From JAMHWF01 sp035911095 (GTDB lineage: Bacteria > Pseudomonadota > Gammaproteobacteria > Burkholderiales > Burkholderiaceae_C), in NCBI GenBank assembly GCA_035911095.1, contig JAMHWF010000044.1, positions 216,157-280,156 of the forward strand: DNA of 64,000 nucleotides, read 5' to 3'. A model generated the notes under the pieces. The model made no database searches and was not told the origin of the DNA. It worked only from the letters and a program-made list of their open reading frames with translations. The first letter of the stretch is position 1, and the number at the start of each line of letters is the position of its first letter. The position numbers and the translations under genes were made by a program. Below are positions 28,126 through 36,447 of this stretch, piece after piece.

Positions 28126-29679
28126 GTGACCCGCACCGTGATCGTCTGGGGCTGCTCCAGCGGCGCCGGCAAGAGCTGGCTCGCGACGGCCCTGTGCCGC
28201 TGGGCGGCGCGGCAGGGCCTGGACGTGGCGCCGTTCAAGGCGCAGAACATGAGCAACAACGCGCGTGTCGTCGCCACGCCCGACGGCCGCGCCGGCGAGA
28301 TCGGCGCCGCGCAGTACTTCCAGGCGCTGGCCGCGCGCGTGCTGCCGCAGGTCGACCACAACCCGGTGCTGCTGAAGCCCGAGCACGACACCGCGAGCCA
28401 GGTGGTGCTGCACGGCGAGGTCGCGGCCGGCCTCTCGCAGCAGCCCTGGCGCGAGCGCAGCGCGGTGCTGGCGGCCGCGGCGCGCGCGAGCTTCGAGCGC
28501 CTGGCGGCGCGCCATGAGCTGATCGTCGTCGAGGGCGCCGGCTCGCCGGCCGAGATCAACCTCGCCGACCACGACTACGTGAACCTCGATACGGCCCGCT
28601 GGGCGCGCGCCGCGGGGCCCACGACGGCGCTGCTCGTCGCCGACATCGACCGCGGCGGCGCCTTCGCGCACCTGCACGGCACCTGGGCGCTGCTGCCCGA
28701 GGACCTGCGCCCGCTGCTCGGCGGCTTCGTGCTCAACAAGTTTCGCGGCGACGCGGCGCTGCTCGCGCCCGGGCCCGAGATGCTCGAGCGCCTGACCGGC
28801 GTGCCGCTGGCCGGCGTGCTGCCGATGTGGCGCGGCCACGGGCTGCCGGAGGAAGACGGCTGGTTCGGGCGCGAGGGCGGGTTCTCGCCGCGCGAGGCGG
28901 TGGCGCCCGGCGCCTTGGCCACCGCCCCGCGGGACGGCGACGCAGCGCAGGGCTCGGGTCGCGGGCCCGGCCCGCTGCGCATCGCGATCGTCGCCTTCCC
29001 GCGCATCAGCAACCTCGACGAGTTCCAGCCACTGGCACAGGCGCCCGGCGTCGAGCTGGCCTGGGCACGCGAACCTTCGCTGCTGGCGGCGGCCGACTGG
29101 GTCGTGCTCCCCGGCTCCAAGCAGGTGAGCGGCGACCTTGCCTGGCTGCGCGAGCGCGGGCTCGACCGCGTGATCGCGGCCCACGCAGCGGCGGGGCGCC
29201 CGGTGCTCGGCATCTGTGGCGGCCTGCAGATGCTCGGCGCGGTTCTGGAAGACCCGGAAGGCGTCGACGGCGCCGCCCACGGCCCGCTCGCCGGCCTGGG
29301 CCTGCTGCCGCTGCACACGCGGGCGGCGGCGCCGAAGCTGCTGCGCCGCACGCGGCTGCGCTTCGGCGCGGTGCAGGGGCCCTGGGCAGGCCTCGCGGGT
29401 GTGGAGGGCGAGGGCTACGAGATCCACGTCGGGCGTACCGAGGCCGTCTCCGGGGTGCGGCAAGGGGTGCTGCACGACGATGCCGGGCAGGCGATCGGCT
29501 GGCAGGCCGGCCCGGTGCTCGGCGTGTACGCGCACGGGATCTTCGAGTGCGCCGCAGTGCAGCAGGCGCTTTTCGGCCGCGAGGCCGTTACGCTCGACGC
29601 CCGCCTCGACGGGCTGGCCGACGCGATCGAGCGTCACCTGTCGCCGTCGCGCCTCGCCGCATGGATGAAAGGCCCCTGA
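28126..29679 (+). CDS. cobQ: Cobyric acid synthase
   Basis: Glutamine-dependent amidase (CobQ/CbiP) that amidates side chains b, d, e and g of adenosylcobyrinic a,c-diamide. GTG start at 28126. N-terminal dethiobiotin-synthetase-like P-loop GCSSGAGKSWL, then FKAQNMSNNARV, VVEGAGSPAEINL and ADIDRGGAFAHLHGT. C-terminal glutamine amidotransferase domain with nucleophile Cys in LGICGGLQMLG (about residue 364) and His in GVYAHGIFE (about 468). At 517 residues it is slightly longer than average because of a low-complexity insert near residues 262-282. Confidence 0.95.
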   Translation: MTRTVIVWGCSSGAGKSWLATALCRWAARQGLDVAPFKAQNMSNNARVVATPDGRAGEIGAAQYFQALAARVLPQVDHNPVLLKPEHDTASQVVLHGEVAAGLSQQPWRERSAVLAAAARASFERLAARHELIVVEGAGSPAEINLADHDYVNLDTARWARAAGPTTALLVADIDRGGAFAHLHGTWALLPEDLRPLLGGFVLNKFRGDAALLAPGPEMLERLTGVPLAGVLPMWRGHGLPEEDGWFGREGGFSPREAVAPGALATAPRDGDAAQGSGRGPGPLRIAIVAFPRISNLDEFQPLAQAPGVELAWAREPSLLAAADWVVLPGSKQVSGDLAWLRERGLDRVIAAHAAAGRPVLGICGGLQMLGAVLEDPEGVDGAAHGPLAGLGLLPLHTRAAAPKLLRRTRLRFGAVQGPWAGLAGVEGEGYEIHVGRTEAVSGVRQGVLHDDAGQAIGWQAGPVLGVYAHGIFECAAVQQALFGREAVTLDARLDGLADAIERHLSPSRLAAWMKGP

Positions 29680-29681
29680 AC

Positions 29682-30731
29682 ATGTCGCTGCCCACCGTCA
29701 CGACGATCCGCGATGCGGCGCTCTCGGCCCGCGTGAAGCGCGCGCTCGACCAGCTCACCAAGCCGGTCGGCGCGCTCGGCCGGCTGGAGGCGCTGGCGCT
29801 GCAGCTGGCGCTGGTCCAGGGCCGAGAGCGGCCGCGCCTGCAGCAGCCGCAGCTGGTCGTCTTCGCGGCCGACCACGGCATCGCGGCGCAGGGCGTCTCG
29901 GCCTATCCGCAGTCGGTGACCGGTCAGATGGTGGCCAACATGCTCGCCGGCGGCGCGGCGGTCGCGGTGCTGGGGCGCCAGCACGGGCTGGCGCTGACGG
30001 TGGTCGATTGCGGCGTGATCAGCGACACCGCGCCCTGCGAAGGGCTCGTCGTCGCAAAGACGGCCGCCGGCAGCGGCGATACCAGCCGCGGCCCGGCGAT
30101 GAGCCCGGCCCAGTGCGATGCCGCGATCGCCAACGGGGCGCGCCTGCTGCGCGACCTGCCGGGCAACGCGCTGCTGCTCGGCGAGATGGGCATCGCCAAC
30201 ACCTCGGCCGCGAGCCTGCTGATGGCGCGCCTGACCGGCGAGCCGATCGACGACTGCACCGGCCGCGGCACCGGCCTGGACGACGCCGGCCTCGCGCGCA
30301 AGCGCGCCGTGCTGCGCCGCGCGCTCGAAGCCAACAGCACCGCGACGACGCCGCTCGAAGTGCTGGGCGCGCTCGGCGGCCTCGAGATCGCGACCATGAC
30401 CGGCGCCGTGCTGCAGGCCGCGGCCGAGCGCCGCGTGATCGTCGTCGACGGCTTCATCACCACCGCCGCAGTCGCCGTGGCCTGCGCGCTGCAGCCCGCG
30501 GTGCTGGAGCGCTGCGTCTTCGCCCACGCCTCGGCCGAGGCCGGCCACCGGCGCTGGCTGGAACGGCTCGACGTGCAGCCGCTGTTCGACCTCGGCCTGC
30601 GGCTGGGCGAAGGCTCGGGCGCGGCGCTGGCCTGGCCGGTGCTGGAGTCGGCGTGCCGGCTGCTGGCGGAGATGGCGAGCTTCGAGTCGGCGGGGGTGAG
30701 CCGGCGCGGGGGCGAAGTGCTCGGCGGGTAA
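29682..30731 (+). CDS. cobT: Nicotinate-nucleotide-dimethylbenzimidazole phosphoribosyltransferase
   Basis: Makes alpha-ribazole phosphate, the activated lower ligand. The 349-residue protein shows TKPVGALGRLE, VVFAADHGIAAQGVSAYPQ, VTGQMVANMLAGGAAV, LLLGEMGIANTSAASLLM, the substrate region DDCTGRGTGLDD and the C-terminal LRLGEGSGAALAWPVLE. ATG at 29682, 2 bp after the cobQ stop. Last gene of the contiguous B12 run; cobS and cobC reappear only at 36448. Confidence 0.96.
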   Translation: MSLPTVTTIRDAALSARVKRALDQLTKPVGALGRLEALALQLALVQGRERPRLQQPQLVVFAADHGIAAQGVSAYPQSVTGQMVANMLAGGAAVAVLGRQHGLALTVVDCGVISDTAPCEGLVVAKTAAGSGDTSRGPAMSPAQCDAAIANGARLLRDLPGNALLLGEMGIANTSAASLLMARLTGEPIDDCTGRGTGLDDAGLARKRAVLRRALEANSTATTPLEVLGALGGLEIATMTGAVLQAAAERRVIVVDGFITTAAVAVACALQPAVLERCVFAHASAEAGHRRWLERLDVQPLFDLGLRLGEGSGAALAWPVLESACRLLAEMASFESAGVSRRGGEVLGG

Positions 30732-30819
30732 GTCTTCGGTAATCGGGTGGTGCGGAGCATGGGGCCTGCCCGGCTCGGCCTGTCGTCGAACCGCGGCTCC
30801 ACCTCTATGGAGCACCCGA

Positions 30820-31644
30820 ATGAAAGCCTTCCGGATTTTTGCGCTCGCAGCGGCGGCGCTGGCCACCACCGCATGTGCTAACCGTGCCCTCCAGGACCCT
30901 GGCGCTGAGGCGGCAAGCAGTGCCGCGACCGGGGCGGCGGCCGGTGTCGGCGCCGCTGCCGGTTCCGACGCCGCAGCGCCTGACCCAGCCGAACGCCATG
31001 TCGAGGATGCCGATGTTCAACCGCCCGTTCTCGACCCCTGGGAGGGCTTCAACCGCAGGGTGCACTCCTTCAACAATGCGGCCGACAGCTACGTCCTGCG
31101 ACCGGTGGCGGTCGGATACAAGAAGATCACGCCCGAGCCAGTCCAGGCCGGTGTGTCCCGCTTCTTTGCCAACCTGGCGATGCCGGTGACGGTCGTGAAC
31201 CAGGCCTTGCAGGGGCGGCCCGGCGATGCGGCAAGGTCGCTGGGACGATTTGCGGTCAACACGACGGTGGGCCTCGTCGGCGTGTTCGACCCCGCGTCGC
31301 GCTTCGGCATGCCCCGTGGCGATGGCGAAGACCTGGGCCAGACCCTGGCGACCTGGGGCTGGCGCGACTCACGCTACCTGGTGCTTCCGCTGCTCGGCCC
31401 AGGCACGGTGCGCGATGCGCTCGGCTTCGTGGGAGATCAACCCCTGTCGCCGATCGCCCAGGTTCAGAGCGGCAGTGCCGCCGGTGGGCTGCAGGCCCTG
31501 GAAGTGGTGGACATGCGCACGCAGATGCTGCCCCTCGACCCCATCCGCCGCGAGGCCTTCGACGACTACCAGTTCGTTCGCGACGCGTGGGTTCAGCGAC
31601 GCAACCACGAGATCCGGCAGGATCTGCGAAGCGATCACGACTGA
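30820..31644 (+). CDS. mlaA: MlaA (VacJ) outer-membrane lipoprotein
   Basis: Removes mislocalised phospholipid from the outer leaflet of the outer membrane for retrograde transport by the Mla system. Signal peptide with lipobox LATTAC (Cys19), then about 45 Ala/Asp-rich residues. The MlaA domain follows: DPWEGFNRRVHSFNNAAD, FFANLAMPVTVVNQALQG, FAVNTTVGLVGVFDPASRFG, DLGQTLATWGW and YLVLPLLGPGTVRDALG. 274 residues, normal. The other mla genes are not in the window, so this copy is an orphan. A decayed toxin gene follows. Confidence 0.95.
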   Translation: MKAFRIFALAAAALATTACANRALQDPGAEAASSAATGAAAGVGAAAGSDAAAPDPAERHVEDADVQPPVLDPWEGFNRRVHSFNNAADSYVLRPVAVGYKKITPEPVQAGVSRFFANLAMPVTVVNQALQGRPGDAARSLGRFAVNTTVGLVGVFDPASRFGMPRGDGEDLGQTLATWGWRDSRYLVLPLLGPGTVRDALGFVGDQPLSPIAQVQSGSAAGGLQALEVVDMRTQMLPLDPIRREAFDDYQFVRDAWVQRRNHEIRQDLRSDHD

Positions 31645-31682
31645 GGGAGGTCCGCGGTGCTGCGAGCGCGGCCATCCCCGCC

Positions 31683-32056
31683 TGGTTGCGCGTGTTCTCG
31701 TGCTGCTGCGTCTGTGGCTGAACGACGACCCGGCGCAGAACCACATCGTCTCGATGCGCTGCTGGCCGAGCACGGCGCCGTGTCGGGTTCTCTGCTGGTG
31801 AGCGACGTGGTGCTGGCCGAGGCCCTTTGGACGCTGCGCTCAGCCTATCGGCAGGGCAAGCCGGCCCAGCTACTGGCCCTGCGCAGCCCGCTCGAGGAGG
31901 TCGCCTTCGCGTTCGAGGACCGCTACACGGTCGTGCTCGCCGTCTCGCTGTTCGAAGCGGGCACTTGCGGCCTTCCGGACTGCCTGCCTGGGCTGCGCCT
32001 TCACGGCCACCTTCGACCAGCGGATGCGCAAGCTTCCTGGCGTCCGCGTGATCTGA
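31683..32056 (+). pseudogene. Decayed PIN-domain toxin gene (VapC-type)
   Basis: Three consecutive pieces read as a VapC-like PIN protein only if frames are changed twice. Piece one (about 31683-31755) gives VLLRLWLNDDPAQNHIV. Piece two (about 31756-31995) gives DALLAEHGAVSGSLLVSDVV, then LAEALWTLRSAYRQGKPAQL and, further on, LFEAGTCGLPDCL. Piece three, in the first frame again, gives LGCAFTATFDQRMRKLPGVR and stops at 32056. The usual VDTNV start with its first catalytic Asp has been lost. No vapB antitoxin precedes it; mlaA ends 38 bp upstream. Intact VapC proteins are ribonucleases of type II toxin-antitoxin systems; this copy should be inactive. Confidence 0.75.
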
Positions 32057-32110
32057 CCGCCGCGGCCGGCGGCGGGTCCGCTGCGCCCGTCATGCGTCCC
32101 GCGGAGCGAC

Positions 32111-32716
32111 TCAGCGGTTCGCCTTCTTCGAGCCACCGCCGAGGTCACGCATCAGCATCACCAGCTCGTTGCCTCGCACGATGCGGATGTCTTCCTGCTT
32201 CGCCACCGCGTCGGCGCTCTCGGTGACCTCGCCGATGGTGAGGATCAGCGCGTGCTCGGCCTTCGCGGCACTGCGTGCCGCGGCCAGGTCGCGCAGCGGC
32301 TCGGCGCCGAGCCGGCCCACCTTCCAGCGCCGGGCGCTCGCCAGCGTCGTGAAGCCCTGCTTGACCAGTTCGAAATCGGCCTTCGGCCCGGGAAGGCGCT
32401 TGACCTCGTAGCCCTCGCGCCGGTAGGCGGCCTCGACCTGGGACGCGAACTCGAGCCAGGGCATCGCTGCCAGCGCCTCGCGGACGCGTGCGAGCTGCGC
32501 AGGGCTCGGGGCGCGCAGTTGCTTCCAGGCGGCGATCACCCCGGTGACGACGAACGGAAAGCCGCCCAGCGCGCCGACGACCTTGAAGTCCGCCGGCAGG
32601 AAGGCGAAGGCCAGCAGGGCGATCACGCCGGCCACCACGAAGCTGATCCACCAGCGCGATCGCAGCAGGATCGCGAACAGCGAGTTCTCGGCCATCTTCA
32701 GCTTCACGCGGGGCAC
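32111..32716 (-). CDS. Membrane-anchored restriction-endonuclease-like protein
   Basis: 201 residues. Two hydrophobic helices near the N-terminus (WWISFVVAGVIALLAFAFLP and GGFPFVVTGVIAAWKQL) are followed by a cytoplasmic domain of the Mrr/endonuclease-like fold. The fold is suggested by LEFASQVEAAYRREGYEVKR, ADFELVKQGF and ARRWKVGRLGAEPLRDL. The typical catalytic D...(E/Q)xK is recognisable only partly (ADFELV; the QxK position reads ARRWKVG), so nuclease activity is uncertain. The start at 32716 is one option; an ATG at 32695 (MAENSL) is equally possible. It lies next to a decayed toxin gene, with no methyltransferase or defence module around. Confidence 0.65.
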   Translation of the reverse strand: MPRVKLKMAENSLFAILLRSRWWISFVVAGVIALLAFAFLPADFKVVGALGGFPFVVTGVIAAWKQLRAPSPAQLARVREALAAMPWLEFASQVEAAYRREGYEVKRLPGPKADFELVKQGFTTLASARRWKVGRLGAEPLRDLAAARSAAKAEHALILTIGEVTESADAVAKQEDIRIVRGNELVMLMRDLGGGSKKANR

Positions 32717-32846
32717 CTCGCCGGACCGGGTCCGGGGTCGTCACGGGGTGAGGCTTGTACCACGCAAGGTCGCGGGTCAGCCGCCCAGCCCGTGAGGCGT
32801 CGCACCCTCTTCCCGGCGGCACGGCCCGCGCCGGCGGCGCGCAGGT

Positions 32847-34463
32847 TCAGGCGGCCTTCGCGATCGGGATCGACCCCTCGCCCGTCCGCACCCGCCGCTG
32901 CACCCGCACCGGCGCCGGCTGCACGGCGAGCTTGTTGTCCTCGGCGATCTCGGGGCTGAGGATCGGCGACAGGCCCAGCGGTTGGCGCGGGTGGCGGCGG
33001 AACTCGCGCTTGGCGCGTTCGAGCTCCTCGCGGTTGGCGCGGAAGTAGCGCGCGGCCTGGATCGTCTGCGGCAGGTGCTTCATCAGGTGCCACAGGCTCC
33101 AGCGGTGCTGCCACAGGCGCTTGCTGAACTTCCGGTGGTACTGCTTGCCGTTGTAGAACCGCATGATGTGCCAGTTGTACAGCGCCTCCATCTGCTCGCG
33201 GCTCTCGAAGGCCGTGGGCTTGTAGACGAAGTTCAGGCAGTTCATCAGGCGCCAGTCCTCGTTGAACTCGCCGTCGGTCTGGGCCACGCACTCGTCCCAG
33301 ATCGGCGCCCCGTGCAGCGGCGCGAACTTGGTCATGTTCATCTCGTCGAGGCCGAGCTCGAGGATGAAGTCGCTGGTGCGGCGGAAGGTCTCTTCCGTTT
33401 CGCCCGGCATGCCGAAGATGAACAGCCCCTTGGCGCGCAGCCCGGCGGCGTGGATGTCGTGCACCGTCTTGCGCACCTCCTCGAGCGTCACGCCGGCCTT
33501 GTGGCGTTCCATCATCTCGGGGTCGGCCGACTCGATGCCCATCGAGACCTGCAGCGCGCCGGCGCGCTTGAGCAGCCGCAGCATCTCGATCGAGGTGTGC
33601 CCCGCCCGGATCGCGCAGTTGAACTGCATGCCCAGCGGCTGGCGGATCAGGATGTCGCACAGGTCCTCGACGCGCTGCCGCTTGGCGGTGAACAGGTCGT
33701 CGTAGAAGTTGATGTGGTGCACGCCGAAGTTGTCGCGCAGGTGCTTCATGTTCGCGTGCACGTACTCGGCCGAGTTGGTCTTGTACAGGCGCTCGAACAC
33801 CGTGCGGTCGCAGAAGCTGCAGGTATAGGGGCAGCCGCGCGAGGTGATCATCGTCGCGCCGTAGCGCTTCTCGTAGGTGAACAGCGGCAGGTGGTAGTCG
33901 CGCGGGAAGCCGGCGAGCTTCTCGTAGGCGGGGAAGGGCAGCTCGTCGAGCTCGAGGATGCGGTGGCGGCGCGGGTTGGCGTGCGCCTTGCCCGTGCTGT
34001 CGCGCCAGCAGAGGTTGGAGATCTCGGCCGGGCGCGTGCCTTCGGCCAGCTCGACCATCGCGCCTTCGCCTTCGCCGATGACGAGGTAATCGATCTCCGG
34101 GAAGTGGTCGAGGATCGGCGTGCCGAGCGACGAGACGTGCACGTTGCCGAACACGGTGATCACGTGCGGCGCGCGCGCCTTGATGATCGCGGCCATCTCC
34201 ACCGCGTCCATGAAGGCCGAGGTGGTGGCCGAGAAGCCGACCAGCTCGGGCTTGGTGTCGAGCACGATCTGCGCATTGGCCTCGATGCCGCTCGGCGCGT
34301 GCGGGCCGAGGCAGTCGTGCAGCGCGGTGGGGTGGCCGTGCTTCTCGAGCCAGCTCCCCAGCTGCATGATGCCGATCGGCGCCATCCGGTTGGCGAGCAT
34401 CGCGAAGTCCGGCTGCCCGGGTACGAAGTTGAAACCCGCGGGGTGAACCAGCGTGATGCGCAT
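32847..34463 (-). CDS. B12-binding domain radical SAM protein
   Basis: 538-residue cobalamin-dependent radical SAM enzyme, substrate unknown. The N-terminal 150 residues form a B12-binding Rossmann domain (MRITLVHPAGFNF, GFSATTSAFMDAVEMAA, FGNVHVSSLGT). The radical SAM core carries the [4Fe-4S] motif RGCPYTCSFC near residues 211-220, then FYDDLFT, SMGIESADPEMM and GLFIFGMPGETEET. The C-terminal 140 residues are basic and unassigned. It belongs to the broad BchE/HpnJ-like class. Its cofactor need fits the surrounding B12 genes, but there is no operon link. An ATG at 34463 starts the Rossmann strand directly. Confidence 0.88.
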   Translation of the reverse strand: MRITLVHPAGFNFVPGQPDFAMLANRMAPIGIMQLGSWLEKHGHPTALHDCLGPHAPSGIEANAQIVLDTKPELVGFSATTSAFMDAVEMAAIIKARAPHVITVFGNVHVSSLGTPILDHFPEIDYLVIGEGEGAMVELAEGTRPAEISNLCWRDSTGKAHANPRRHRILELDELPFPAYEKLAGFPRDYHLPLFTYEKRYGATMITSRGCPYTCSFCDRTVFERLYKTNSAEYVHANMKHLRDNFGVHHINFYDDLFTAKRQRVEDLCDILIRQPLGMQFNCAIRAGHTSIEMLRLLKRAGALQVSMGIESADPEMMERHKAGVTLEEVRKTVHDIHAAGLRAKGLFIFGMPGETEETFRRTSDFILELGLDEMNMTKFAPLHGAPIWDECVAQTDGEFNEDWRLMNCLNFVYKPTAFESREQMEALYNWHIMRFYNGKQYHRKFSKRLWQHRWSLWHLMKHLPQTIQAARYFRANREELERAKREFRRHPRQPLGLSPILSPEIAEDNKLAVQPAPVRVQRRVRTGEGSIPIAKAA

Positions 34464-34627
34464 GCGTGTCTCTCCGTGTGGTGCCGAGCGGCAGGTCGAG
34501 GGAGGGCATCGGGACGGCAGCCCGGAGCCGCGACGATAGCGCATCGAGCCGCCGCACCCCCTTCAGCCCGGGCGGCACGAACGCTTGCGCCGACTGGCGG
34601 ATCGCGCCGCCCCGGGGCGGGCAGCGT

Positions 34628-35008
34628 TCAGCGCGCCACGTTGCTCAGGCCCCAGCGGCCCGTGGCAGCCTGGCAGGCCGTCAGGACCATGCTCATCTCG
34701 TTGCGGCGCGGCGCGTCGATCCAGACGCGCAGGCGCTTGCAGGCCTGGCCCTGCTTGTCGACCGAGCGCCCCAGCTCGAGGAAGCGGCCGCTGGCGCCGG
34801 TCGCCGCGTTGCGCCAGGCCACCGGCTGAGGCTCGCCGTCGGCCTTCAGCGCGACGAGAGCGGCGTCGAGCAGCAGGCGCAGGTCTTCCGCGTCGTAGGT
34901 CTCGGCGGGGGTGTTCTTCAGCACGGCCACCCAGCCCGCCGCATGCGAAGGCGCCGCGGTGAAGGCGAGCAGGGCGGCAGCAAGGGCGGTGGACAGCAGG
35001 CGTTTCAT
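34628..35008 (-). CDS. Secreted RT0821/17-kDa surface-antigen-like protein
   Basis: 126 residues with a clear signal peptide (MKRLLSTALAAALLAFTAAPSHA). The mature part ends in a pattern typical of the surface-antigen/17-kDa family C-terminus: PVAWRNAATGASGRFLELG, QACKRLRVWID, and a final TACQAATGRWGL. Function of the family is not established. The ATG at 35008 is preceded by GGAGA. It is divergent from the Ntn amidase gene, with 77 bp between the starts. Confidence 0.65.
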   Translation of the reverse strand: MKRLLSTALAAALLAFTAAPSHAAGWVAVLKNTPAETYDAEDLRLLLDAALVALKADGEPQPVAWRNAATGASGRFLELGRSVDKQGQACKRLRVWIDAPRRNEMSMVLTACQAATGRWGLSNVAR

Positions 35009-35085
35009 CGGGTCTCCTGGGGCACCGCGTGGCCGTTGCGGGCCTGGCGATGATAAAAGCCTGGCTCGTCGCCGGGAGTCGATCG

Positions 35086-36165
35086 ATGAAGAAGCGAAGC
35101 CGAACCTGCCGCGCCGCGGCTGCCGCAGCCCTCGCCGCCTCGCTGGCGCTGGCCTCGATGCCGGCCTCGGCCTGCACCCGCCTGGTGTACCTGGGGGCCG
35201 ACGGGCAGGTGGTCACCGCCCGCTCGATGGACTGGAAGGTCGACGTCGGCACCAACCTCTGGATCCTGCCCCGGGGCATGTCCCGCCAGGGCGAGACCGG
35301 CGCCGACAGCCTGCACTGGACATCGCGCTACGGCAGCGTCGTCGCCAGCGGCTACGACGTGGCCACCACCGACGGCGTCAACGAAGCCGGCCTCGCCGCC
35401 AACCTGCTCTGGCTGGTCGAGTCGGAGTACCCGGCCGCCGGCAGCGGCAAGCCCGGGCTGGCGATCTCGCTGTGGGCGCAGTACGTGCTGGACAACTTCG
35501 CCACCGTGCGCGAGGCGGTCGAGCACCTGCAGCGCGAGCCGTTCCAGCTCGTGACCGACAAGCTGCCGGGCGAGGACCGCCTGGCCACGCTGCACCTGTC
35601 GATGTCGGACGCGAGCGGCGACAGCGCGATCGTCGAGTACATCGGTGGCAGGCAGGTGATCCACCACGGGCGCCAATACCAGGTGATGACCAACTCGCCG
35701 GCCTTCGAGCAGCAGCTGGCGCTCAACGCCTACTGGCGGCAGATCGGCGGCACGGTGATGCTGCCGGGCACCAACCGCGCGGCCGACCGCTTCGCCCGCG
35801 CGGCGTTCTATGTCGACGCGATCCCGAAGCACGAAGACCCGGACCTCGCGCTGGCCAGCGTGTTCAGTGTGATCCGCAATGCCTCGGTGCCGTTCGGGCT
35901 CACGACCCCTGACGAGCCCAACATCTCGTCGACGCGCTGGCGCACCGTGGTCGACCACGCGCGCAGGCTCTACTTCTTCGAGTCCGCGCTGACACCCAAC
36001 GTCTTCTGGGTCGACCTGAAGGCGGTCGACTTTTCACCTGAGCGCGGCAAGGTCAAGCTGCTGGCGCTCGGTCCGAACCAGCGCAACCTCTTCGCCGGCG
36101 AAACCTCGGCGCGCTTCGTCGAGTCGCGGCCGTTCTCGTTCCTCGGCCCGGGCACGCCGCGCTGA
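35086..36165 (+). CDS. Linear amide C-N hydrolase, choloylglycine hydrolase family
   Basis: Periplasmic Ntn-hydrolase related to bile-salt hydrolases, penicillin V acylases and acylhomoserine-lactone acylases. The 359-residue precursor has a signal peptide ending ASMPASA, and the next residue is Cys30 (CTRLVYLG), the expected N-terminal nucleophile after processing. Family motifs are ARSMDWKVD (Arg/Asp), GVNEAGLAANLLWL and the MTNSPAFEQQL Asn region. The substrate cannot be told from sequence. ATG 35086 was chosen because it starts the signal peptide. Standing alone between unrelated genes. Confidence 0.9.
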   Translation: MKKRSRTCRAAAAAALAASLALASMPASACTRLVYLGADGQVVTARSMDWKVDVGTNLWILPRGMSRQGETGADSLHWTSRYGSVVASGYDVATTDGVNEAGLAANLLWLVESEYPAAGSGKPGLAISLWAQYVLDNFATVREAVEHLQREPFQLVTDKLPGEDRLATLHLSMSDASGDSAIVEYIGGRQVIHHGRQYQVMTNSPAFEQQLALNAYWRQIGGTVMLPGTNRAADRFARAAFYVDAIPKHEDPDLALASVFSVIRNASVPFGLTTPDEPNISSTRWRTVVDHARRLYFFESALTPNVFWVDLKAVDFSPERGKVKLLALGPNQRNLFAGETSARFVESRPFSFLGPGTPR

Positions 36166-36192
36166 GAACGCGCCGGGGCCGCGCCTCGCCTT

Positions 36193-36349
36193 GACGCGGT
36201 TGCGGGCCGGGGGATCTGTCCGGCGCGGCACGGCGCACTGGCAGCTCGGGCCGCAGGCGCTGCACGGCCAGCTCGACGTGCGTCTGGGCGGCAAGAACAT
36301 GACCTTCTATCAGCGCATCGTCGCCAATCCGCTCGGCGCCTGTCCCTGA
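36193..36349 (+). pseudogene. Possible C-terminal gene fragment, unidentified
   Basis: An open stretch of about 52 codons (in frame from a TTG at 36193 to TGA at 36347-36349) ends with LDVRLGGKNMTFYQRIVANP followed by LGACP. This looks like real protein sequence rather than random GC-rich translation. No start codon with a ribosome binding site precedes it, and the upstream part is Arg/Gly-rich noise. I do not recognise the family. It may be the remnant of a gene lost between the amidase and cobS. Confidence 0.3.
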
Positions 36350-36447
36350 CGGCGGCTCGCGGCGGCACGGGGTGGACCGCGCGTTCGGGCACGATGCGGC
36401 GTTGCACGCCGGCAAGGGATGTCGGCGGCGAGGCCGACGGGGACGAC

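Noticed and set aside
32111..32716. Part of a restriction-modification or other defence island with the vapC remnant
   Set aside because: No methyltransferase, specificity subunit or helicase nearby, and the nuclease motif is only partial. Two weak hints do not make a defence system.
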